Origin: Paraphysomonas bandaiensis
Taxonomy: Eukaryota; Chrysophyceae
DNA: 64,000 nt
Direction of reading: 5' to 3'
NCBI GenBank assembly: GCA_965644295.1
Contig: CBFFRP010000200.1
Coordinates: 1-64,000, forward strand
In this document: positions 50,831 to 60,100 of the stretch, piece after piece
How positions within the stretch are numbered: position 1 is the stretch's first letter
Layout of the letters: the number at the start of each line of letters is the position of its first letter
The notes under the pieces: generated by a model
The model's input: the letters and a program-made list of their open reading frames with translations, nothing else
The model's database searches: none
Told to the model about the DNA's origin: nothing
Program-made: the position numbers and the translations under genes

Positions 50831-50993
50831 TTGCAGCGACGCACAAGCAGCTTCCGTAGCGTTAAATAGTAGGATAAAAAAGTGCGCACTGATTAGTTAC
50901 AGCTAGAGGTCTAACTAGTTTGTCTAGCAGTCATCTAGCTACTAAGTTGGTGCAGGCTCCTTTTAACGCCTATTGCTAATAATAAGACTTTCA
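50831..50993 (-). repeat. Family B module, copy 6 (inverted)
   Basis: Reads GCAGCGACGCACAAGCAGC, CGTAGCGTTAAATAGTAGG, ending CTATTGCTAATAATAAGAC. The innermost CACCTTGGTGC end is missing. It follows family A in the same A(+)-B(-) order as at 33671-34214. Confidence 0.75.
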
Positions 50994-51291
50994 ATTCATG
51001 TCAGTGAAACCCTTGAAATTTCTTCATAGATGTATACTGTCTATCTGATTTCGATGCAGTCATTGTCATTAGTGGATGTACTTTTAGAGCTTTCCTCAGC
51101 CTCGCCAAGGAGCTACTACGAACACTACAACAATACTACATCCACAAGATTACTTGTATTAGGCCCTTCGTACACTATTATCGGTACCGTAAGATTGTTC
51201 ATTTTTCTTAATACATTCAAAATTCATAAATAATACTGTTTTCATGACGTACATACTAACTGGCTCTTGTAATAAATGGATATATACTTTA
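50994..51291. other. Intergenic, no gene seen
   Basis: 3' flank of the TAF12 gene. Open frames here look like chance. Confidence 0.45.
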
Positions 51292-51690
51292 TCAATTATC
51301 TGTGCTCTTCCGTTTAACACCGCGGCGCTGTTCGGGAACAGCTGGGGTCGATTCTGTACTTTTTCCTTGTCCCTGCAAATGACCACATACAGCCTCATAC
51401 AAATGATGCTTAAACTTCATATCGGGTGTATGTAACCGTAGTTTTTTCCCTAGTCGCACATTACATAGTTATAACACAAGTCTCAGTATAAAAATAAACC
51501 TACCGAAAATTAGAGTAATATCATCAGCATCTACAACACTTGATTGACGATGTTTCGCTACATATATCGCTTGTTCTACTAGAGCACTTGTAAGTTCTTT
51601 CAAATGTTTCATTAACAAGGTCTGGGCTGCTTCATCGAGCTCAACATATTCGTCACCATCCTTCACAAGTTTATTAAAACTTTCAGTCAT
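51292..51690 (-). CDS. TAF12: TFIID/SAGA subunit TAF12 (histone-fold protein)
   Basis: Histone-fold partner of TAF4 in TFIID and of ADA1 in SAGA. Exons 51504-51690 and 51292-51449, joined over a 54-nt intron, give 114 aa, short for the family because the N-terminal extension is absent. Residues about 5-65 form the histone fold: KLVKDGDEYVELDEAAQTLL, an alpha-2 helix (LTSALVEQAIYVAKHRQSS), then VVDADDITLIFGKKL. AKHRQSS and DADDITL match the conserved ARHRKSS and KDVQL of TAF12. The basic tail ends GVKRKSTDN. Other acceptors near 51384 break the frame; the chosen one keeps it open to a TGA. Head-to-head with the FkbM gene. Confidence 0.75.
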
Positions 51691-52176
51691 CAAACCAAGC
51701 AGATTATTCCTAATGGAATCGAGACACTATAAATTGACCCTACCAATGATTCAACTGCTGAGAAATGAGACCCTTATATCTCTAATCTATAACTCTACAG
51801 CAGAGTACATCTCACTGCTATGTGCACTGTGCATGTTCATCTCGGCCTCTTCATCTCAGTGTATCTCAGTGTAGGGAATCGGAATACAGACTAATATACA
51901 GAGAGAGTTAGAGGGACAAAATTTTACGATATACTTCTGGCTGCATACTGTATACACGCCTGTGTATAGTATGTAGACTGCTGTAGATGTAGAGAATGAT
52001 GTGGCAGCATCATCTCGCTGCACTCACACACACATTCTCACTATCGTAATACTTGATGAAAGTGGTAATTCTTTGGAAAAGGAATGTGTTGGAGGTGACG
52101 GAAGACCTCATATGATAGATATTAGTTCTTCAGCAGAAGGAAGTTCGAACTGCGGGTCAGTGTAACACTAGTACTA
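51691..52176. promoter_or_regulatory. Shared upstream region of TAF12 and the FkbM gene
   Basis: 486 bp between divergent starts. Contains TATCTCAGTGTA repeats, GGAATACAGA at 51881-51890, and a TACTGTATACA/TGTATAGTATG cluster at 51944-51975. Confidence 0.45.
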
Positions 52177-53323
52177 ATGCGCTTGCCTGTGGCTGCGATT
52201 CTTGCCTTTTTTTGTTGGTATAGTTGTGTCATGCCAACATCAGATTGGCTAGTTGCCAATAGCCGATCTCTAAGAGGTCGTTCCGGCAAGGAGGCCATCT
52301 CCAAAGTACATGGTCATATAGGAACGCGAAAGATAAAGAGACATTACAACCACACAGAGCACATGTATAGGAGGCGAAAGGAACTTCTAGAAATGGTATC
52401 AAACGCTTCTATTGTTCCTCGAAGTAAGAATACGCTGATATTTTTGATGTATTACTTCTATCTAATATTTCTCCTGTAGCTAGAAGAAACTTCAAGCCTG
52501 ATTGGTTTGAAATGATGCAATCACCTCCACCTGATTGTGGGTCAGATTTTGTGGGCCTAATGCAATCAATGGTGAGTTTCGAGGGAGGAAGTGTCGTGAT
52601 TATTGGGGCTAACGTGGGAGCGACACGACTGGACCCAACGTGGAGAGGGCTCTCGTCCCCAGACAATAGAGCACTTCAAAAAGTATTCGTTGAGCCTATT
52701 CCATGGCTCTTCGAGACACTAACGGCAAATGTTCATGCTCTCGGAATGCAAAATGCTGTTTTAGTTAATGCTGCAGTGACGAATAAAACTTCAGACTTTA
52801 CTATGTTCTGCTTACGCAGAATAAACCCTGTGACTGGAACGAAGCTCAGGAGTCTGCCATCGTTCACCTCTGAACTGTGTTCACTGGACAGGGAAAGATT
52901 TTTCTCTCCCTATGGTGTCTTAATGAAGCAGTTCTCACGTGAAGAAATTGATGCGCAAGTGGTAGAAGTAAGAGTGAGGGGCCTCACTGTCCGCGACCTC
53001 CTATCGAAATATCGAATATCTCCAAGTGATGTCAGGTCTGTTCAGATTGACGTTGAGGGATTTGACGATGAGGTCGTTGCTAGATGTTGCTTCTGTGATT
53101 GTATTAACTTGTACGTTTGATATAGGTTGTGTTTCAACTTCCATTTTCAGACGAATCTTTTCGACCTTCGTCATTGGCTTTCGAGTATGTGCTGCTGAAT
53201 ATTACACGTCTGGAAGCGGTGTTACATCATCTGAGGCACTATAAATACACCAGTTGCATATATTTGCAGAACGTGTATTCATTTCGTGGGGACAATAGGC
53301 CGAATTACACCTCATTTTTTTGA
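52177..53323 (+). CDS. FkbM-family methyltransferase with N-terminal signal/anchor
   Basis: Predicted SAM-dependent O-methyltransferase of the FkbM family, whose members act on small molecules or glycans. Exons 52177-52423, 52480-53072 and 53126-53323 (introns 56 and 53 nt) give 345 aa. The N-terminus MRLPVAAILAFFCWYSCVMP is a signal peptide or anchor. The SAM motif VVIIGANVG lies at about 121-129. Then come VFVEPIPWLFETLTANV, a middle segment, and the family's VQIDVEGFDDEVV with the acidic pair, followed by a short tail. The donor of intron 2 could also lie three bases later, adding one Val. Several N-x-S/T sites suit a secretory-pathway enzyme. Substrate unknown. Confidence 0.8.
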
Positions 53324-54052
53324 TATTTTACTGTACTCCTTTTTTCTCTTTTGTTAGAGTGTACGTATGTGCGTATCAGCTAGTACAATTTTCTTTGCCT
53401 GCATATCGATGTATGTATATGTAGCTCGCCTCAGTATGATATGTGTGCGCTGCAGTTGCTTCTTCAGCAGTTACTTCAACGATACTGCTCTGTGTAACAT
53501 CCCACATATTTCCTAATAAGGTGTGTGAATGACTTCCATGTACTTGTTAACTTATAAAAATATAGTTCCTCAGTTTGATGGTGCTGCAAGGCATACACAT
53601 TATTTTATGAAGTACTTTTGAATATGTATGCTATTCTACTAGCAATGAGCATCCACACAACTGCAATAATTTGATGGAATATACTATTCACGAAATGCTG
53701 ATAAGTGTGTACTGCGGGTTACTTTTTGTTCTGTTATTCCACACATAAGATAAGAGCACATAGATAAATATATACACGCCCATGACGACGAGGAGTAACT
53801 ACTTAGCTCATAACGAATTACGTGATTGCAAATAGCTGACACCTGTATGGCGATACAATATAGCAATGTCGCTAATACATGGTCTAATACATAATACTTA
53901 ATAGTGAAGCGCGAGTTACAAGTCATCACCGAAAATATAAACGTATCCCGGCAGTGGTGTAGTGGTAAACAACAACTTCGTTCAGTTAGTATAAAATAAT
54001 ACATATACCCTTCACGATCACATTCATATCAGATGCGAGGAAAAAATTACAA
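53324..54052. other. Intergenic between convergent genes
   Basis: 3' flanks of the FkbM gene (+) and uridine kinase (-). No gene supported. A GCAGTGGTGTAGTGGTAAAC stretch at 53951-53970 resembles a tRNA A box but has no B box. Confidence 0.5.
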
Positions 54053-54954
54053 CTAGCTGCTAGCCTCGTCATCTCCGCCATTTGAACGACATTGATGCTC
54101 TGTCAGTATGGCGCTTCTCAAGCGATGAGCTAATAAATCAAGTGCAACCGCATTGTGGCCGGATGGAATAATAATATCGGCATGTCTCTTGGAGCTCTCA
54201 ACAAACATTTCGTGCATTGGCCGCACTGTTGTCATGTACTGCTCCACTACACTTTCTGCAGTACGCTGTCGCTCGGCAATATCCCGCTGCATGCGCCGAA
54301 TAAATCGAATATCTGCATCGGTATCAACAAATATTTTGATATCCATTTCATCAACTAGCTTCTGATCAGCAAATATAAGAACTCCCTCAACTAGAATAAC
54401 TCTTCTTGGATGCACATCTTCGCCAGTAGGCATACGACAGTGAGTTTTGAAATCATATGTGGGCATTTGAACTCTTTCATTATTTTTCAATCGCTCTAAG
54501 TGATATATTAACAGTGGAGTATCCAAGGCGTCAGGATGGTCAAAGTTATGACTGTCTCTTTCCGCTTCAGATAAATGAGACAGGTCCTATGAAAGATGAT
54601 AAGCGAACATAACTCCACAAGTAATAAGGGTATGAAACCTTGTAGTAGTTGTCATGTGGTATGTAAGTAATGTTCTCAGCACCAAGAACATCTAATAAAG
54701 CATTTGCCAGAGTAGTTTTTCCAGAGCCACCTGCACAAACACATGATTACCAGAAGTCTATACTTTGCTTGCTACTTACTTCCACCACCAACCCCAACCA
54801 CCACAGGCCTTTCTGCACTATTCAGACCACATTCTTCAACACTATTTAAGTACAAGTTATTCACAAACACAGCATCTGTGTTGGCTTGAGTTCCGCATAC
54901 ACAGCCAAATATAGTGATCAGCAAGGAGAGAGTTATCAATGCATTGGTATGCAT
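54053..54954 (-). CDS. UCK: Uridine kinase with an N-terminal hydrophobic leader
   Basis: Phosphorylates uridine and cytidine to the monophosphates in pyrimidine salvage. Exons 54780-54954, 54639-54730 and 54053-54586 (introns 49 and 52 nt) give 266 aa. The P-loop GVGGGSGSGKTT lies at about 52-63, across intron 1. IPHDNYYKDLSHL, NFDHPDALDT, YDFKTHCR, ILVEGVLIF, VDTDADIRFIRRMQRD and VRPMHEMFVES follow in family order. Before the kinase domain sits a leader of about 45 residues whose first 22 (LITLSLLITIFGCVCG core) look like a signal peptide or anchor, unusual for a cytosolic enzyme. 54954 is the first ATG in frame. It is head-to-head with prohibitin. Confidence 0.88.
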
Positions 54955-55542
54955 GATCAATTTTTGAAACAACTGATTCACTGACTCCAATTGATTTGTC
55001 TTCGTAACTACAGTTGAAAGGGCGGCAGGTGGTTAAACTAGTTGGTGAATACACCAGCATATACAGAGTGTATTGGGTGTATCAAGAGTCTGGATGCTTA
55101 TATGAGGCCCTCCGTTCATCCTCTATATACTGCTGCTGCATGTACTGCTGTGTATATATCAGGCAGCGTATTCTGCTGTATTTTCTAAAGTATAGCAGGA
55201 GGAGAGGAATACACAGTGTACACTACGAATACTGTATGTGGAATACAGTACTCAAATACCAATTCCGAATGTTGAACCTGCAGTGTGTTGTGTACGTCAT
55301 ACGTTGTAGTATGTATGTATTTGTAATGTATATATGCAAAATAGAATCACGAGCACCACACAGCAGAATGAGAAGTGCAGTGGTGTGTGTGGTGTGTGGT
55401 GGAAGAGATCAACTCATCCTCAGCTACTCTCATACTCTCCTACAATACACATACACACTACAGCAGAGTTCGATAGGAGGAAGAGACTCTCCCTGTACAC
55501 ACACGTATATATACATACATTAATAGAATCATATTAAGCATC
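54955..55542. promoter_or_regulatory. Shared upstream region of uridine kinase and prohibitin
   Basis: 588 bp between divergent starts. Rich in TATACAG/CTGTAT words, including TGTGGAATACAGTAC at 55237-55251, and CACACA/TACACA runs near 55440-55520. Open frames here have no recognisable product. Confidence 0.45.
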
Positions 55543-56644
55543 ATGGAACCCGTCATTAATTTAGCTGTTCGCGCGGGTGCTTTGGCTGTTGGTGCGGGAG
55601 TGTTTTCTGAATTATGTTTGTATGATGGTAAGGTGCATCTGCCAGTCGTCGTCCTCCATAATGTGTCTGCTATGTCTCAGTTGATGGTGGGAGAAGAGCT
55701 GTTATATTCGATAAAATTAATGGAATACAAAAGCAAGTTGTAGGAGAAGGGACCCATATCCGAATCCCTTTCCTCCAGGTAGATGCTGTCTCAGGATATT
55801 AGCTCTGTAATATGTTATGCTGTGACCAGGAGCCTATTATTATGGACATCAGGGCTCGTCCAAGGTCTATCCATTCATCCACTGGAACGAAAGATTTGCA
55901 AATGGTTTGTGATAAAATCAAATGTCTGCATTGTATTTATTATGCGTAACTGCAGGTTAATATATCACTGAGGGTCCTGTCCAGACCATTGGAGGAGGAA
56001 CTACCAGAGATTTACAAGACGTTGGGAGTAGACTTCGATGACCGTGTCCTACCATCGCTCGGTAAGATAATCATAAAGTGGGGTACATACGCCTCTTATT
56101 GGAATTAGGGAATGAGGTTTTGAAGGCCGTTGTTGCTCAGTACAATGCTGAGGAGCTGCTATCCAAGAGAGCCATAATCTCCCAGCAGATCAGAAGGGAC
56201 CTCATTAAGCGCGCTGCCCACTTCCACCTTATTCTTGATGATGTCAGTATCACACATCTTACATTTGGGCGTGAGTTCGCTAAGGCTATTGAACACAAGC
56301 AAGTCGCTCAGCAGGAGGCAGAGCGCCAGAGCTGGGTGGTGGCCAAATCCGACCAGGAGCGGAAGGCAGCTGTCATTCGTGCTGAAGGAGAGGCTGAGGT
56401 TGGGAATATTTATTGTTTGTTTGTGCTCGTTAATTATCCTGTGCAGGCCGCTAAGTTGATCTCAAATGCCATTGCAAAGGCTGGCAATGGAATCATAGAG
56501 CTTCGTCGCATCGACACCGCCAAGGAGGTGGCCGGTGTGGTTAGCAGAGCTCGCAACGTCACATATATCCCGGGCAACCATGGCTCTGGGTCCTCCGGAT
56601 CCAGTGGAAGCAATCTTCTGCTCGGTATTGGTTCCGACAAGTAA
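55543..56644 (+). CDS. PHB1: Prohibitin 1
   Basis: SPFH-domain protein that forms ring complexes with prohibitin 2 in the mitochondrial inner membrane. Six exons, 55543-55627, 55681-55778, 55830-55904, 55956-56061, 56109-56398 and 56447-56644 (introns 47-53 nt), give 283 aa. The N-terminus ([12 protein letters not shown]) is the membrane-inserting segment. [69 protein letters not shown] and the long alpha-helix [12 protein letters not shown] follow in the order expected for PHB1. The C-terminal tail is Gly/Ser-rich ([11 protein letters not shown]). A copia retrotransposon begins 243 bp downstream. Confidence 0.93.
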
Positions 56645-56887
56645 ATGTCGTTCTGCAGCCGACACTGGCCGAGTGAATGTGTAGCATACTTATTCCATTT
56701 GCTCTGAACAAATATTTTATCGGAATGAAATAGTTGGATAACATGAAACTATAATAACTAATGCTAATTCGTTCCCACAGAATACATTTTAACTTGTGTG
56801 CAATTACAAGGAGGTGTCAAGAATAGGATAAATGTATCAAATCAAAAGTCACAATATGCTAAAGAAACAATCGTGATAAACACATTT

Positions 56888-57194
56888 TATTGAACTACAA
56901 CCAACTCCTACGTGCGTACTTGAAGTTTGGTAAAGTCAATCGCTAGTAGTTATCCTGTATTCTATGTAGCAATGAAATACAGAATATACATGACTACAGT
57001 ATAGGAGTAGCTATTACAAGTATACAAAGAAACTGAAAATATAGTAGCTGTTAAAGATATGATTTGTAGAACAGAATGTTGATGTTGGTGAATGACGTGG
57101 TTCCTAACTCACAGGGCTACAACATCATAAACTTACTATATCTCCTATAATATCAATCAGTCAATATTGCACTAACTAAAAGCGTAAATTAATA
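56888..57194 (+). repeat. 5' LTR of the copia element
   Basis: 307 bp, starting TATTGAACTAC and ending TAAATTAATA. Same sequence as 61760-62066. Its last base is also the A of the gag start codon. Confidence 0.93.
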
Positions 57195-60100
57195 TGGCAG
57201 CGGATGGAAATTTCACGAATGTCGCCTCAGGCTCAAAGGTACCTCCCTTCGAGGAACTGAACTTCAAGAAATTCAAGAAGTTCTTCACCTCATTCCTCAT
57301 GAGACACAATCGAGCTCATCTTGTCCTCTCAAAGGATAAACCAAGGCACATTCATGATCTAGACTCTACAGTCCCAGCGGGAGCTCATATGACTGATGCA
57401 CAGAAGAAGCGACTACGCAAAGCGAAGAAACTCTGGAACACCCGGAACGAGACCGCGTACTCCTTCCTGATGGAAGTGTGCAATGCTCACCCAAAAGCAG
57501 GCACAACAGCGGCTCTCTACGAAGGAAGTACAGCAAAAGGGTTACTACAGGCACTGGAAGAGAGATTTCTCAATGTTGAAAAGAATACAGTACAGGCAGA
57601 GGTCACAAAGTTCAATTCAATGAAGATTACCTCAAGTCAGTCAGGAGCAGAGTTCGTCGACAGCGTTGAAGCCCAGGCCAAGATTCTCGAGAATCTAGGT
57701 CGTGAAGTCACGGAAGACGACAAGCTCACTCGACTAAAGGAAGGTCTCACAGACAAGAGATATTCCCAACTAGCACACAGCCTGTATACAGCAAACGATG
57801 TGACATACGCAAGAGCAAGCAGCCTAATCAAAGGGTATGAAAACACATCATTCGGCAAGCATGCGTTGCAAAATTCAGGGGAAGACAGTGTCAATCAAGC
57901 AGTGGATGACAGTAAATGGAAAGAGCACAAGAGAAAGGGCAGATGCAATAAGTGCAAGAAACTTGGCCACTTTGCTAGGGAGTGCAAGACTCCAGAGCAT
58001 GTCATAAAGAGGATGAAGGGGACAAGATCACAGAGAAAAGATAGAGATCACAGAAACAGGGGTGATAACAAAACAAAGCTACCTGTGTGTGAGATATGTG
58101 ACATCCCAGGCCATCAGACTAAAGACTGCTTCCACTTGAAGACTGCTAAAGCTGCAGTGGTCAGTTCTAAACGGGGGCGAGACTCTAGAAGGGAAACGGC
58201 ACCCTACAAGAACAAGAAGAAACCGCGAGTGTCTGTACATGATTCAGAAGATGAAGCGGGATACGAATCGATGATATGTGTGGAAGAAGAGGTGAATCTA
58301 GCACAGAGCATGTCAGATGTTATTTATTTAGACAGCGGGTGCAACAAGATGATCCTTACCTCCAAAAACCACATGACCAACCTTCAGCGCGCTGATAGGC
58401 AGATGTCCACAGCGAACAAAGGTAAACTGTCAATACACAGTGTTGGCGATGTAGGAAGCTTTAAAAAGGTGTACTACGCACCTGAAGCAAGTAAGAACCT
58501 CGTAGATATGAAGAGCATCACAGATAGGGGTTGTGTTGTGACGTTCGATAATGATGAAGTCGTCATTCGAAATAAGACTACGAACAAGACACTCATTAGA
58601 CAGAGAAGTGTTAATGGATTATATCCAGTTCGACTCGAAGACTTACTTCAGCTTGGAGAAGAATCCTCAGCAGCACTTGAGGAGCAGGGGTTTGATGACC
58701 AGCGAATTCTATGGCACAAAAGACTTGGCCATGTCAACTATGATAAACTGACTGAGTCCGACCGCCGAGGCCTAGTTGATGGAATAAATCTGGACAAGAA
58801 ATATTTCAGAAAAAAACACAAAAAAACGATATGCAAATGTAATACCTGCATGCGATCGAAACTCACGAGAAAGAACTTCAGGACTCCACGCCAGTTGATG
58901 AACTTAGACAACAACCCAAAGGAGAGAGGGGTGCTCAGTGCAGATACGATGGAAGTCCTAAACACGCCATCGATGGAAGGCTACAAACATGTGTTACTAT
59001 TCAAGCACAGTGATGCAAAACATGTATGGGCTTATGGGTTGAAAAACAAGACTGGGAGTGAAGTGTTAAAGTGTATGAAGGACATGGTAGAGACCCAACT
59101 TGTCAAAGAAGGATTGCAACTACGACGATATCATGCAGATGGCGCAGGAGAACTAGTAGGGCAACATGTCAGGCAGTACTTACGTGAAACCACCAGCACA
59201 AGGACTGTACAGGTTACTTGGACTCCACGTGACACACCCGAAATGAATTCGCTATCGGAACGCACTAATCGTACAGTGAAGGAGATGGCCCTTGCTATAT
59301 TGCTCGATAGTGGCATGCCATCAGTATTTTGGTTCAAAGCAGTCTTGCATGCTGTATATCTGATCAACAGGTTACCTACGAAGACAACGAAAGGATACAT
59401 CTCACCTTTTGAGTATATTACTGGAACCGCACCAGATGTGAGTGACTTGAAGATCTGGGGCTGCAAGGCATGGGCTATTGTGCCGAAGGAGCAGCGCCGC
59501 AAAGAGTGGAAAGAAAAGGGAAAACCTGGATACTATATGGGACAATGTCAACAACCTGTTGGACACCAAATATATATTCCAGACCTGAATGCTATTATTG
59601 TTGCAGTCAATGCACAGTTTGATGAGTCAATTCCAGAGCGTTCACAGGAGTATTTCGACGAAATAGATAATCTACAAATCGACACCTCAGAAACAGCAGA
59701 GAGTGTAAATGACTATCAGTACCTGGTGGGCCTCAGACATCTTGATGGACACCTGTGTTATGTTACCACCAGAGTGATAGAGAGAAGAGGAGTCATTGTT
59801 GCATATAGGAGATTAGATATGAAAGGAAATACTACCGAGGAGCAAACTCCAATTCATATCAAAGATGTAGTAAAGATGACTCACTCTACAAAGTGTCAGA
59901 CCGACAAGTTTAATAGTTTGCGAAATGAGTTGGATCAGACTTGTAATGACAGTGACAATGAACAGAGGACTCCTGACCGCTCAAATCGGGGCGCATCTTC
60001 AACAGGTGGGGCAGATCGAAATCCCAGAACTGAAAAACGACCTCGAAAAAAACGGCACATTGTTAACGTTGGTGTCCTCGGCGATGTCTCATTGTTTCTT

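Noticed and set aside
53951-53970. tRNA-like A box
   Set aside because: No B box and no cloverleaf can be drawn in the next 80 bases. No tRNA gene was found in the window.
6941-56644. Ciliate or other reassigned stop codon code
   Set aside because: TAG (IPO4, PUS1), TAA (TBCB, DNAH1, PHB1) and TGA (cyclase, FkbM) each end genes where the family ends, and none occurs inside exons.
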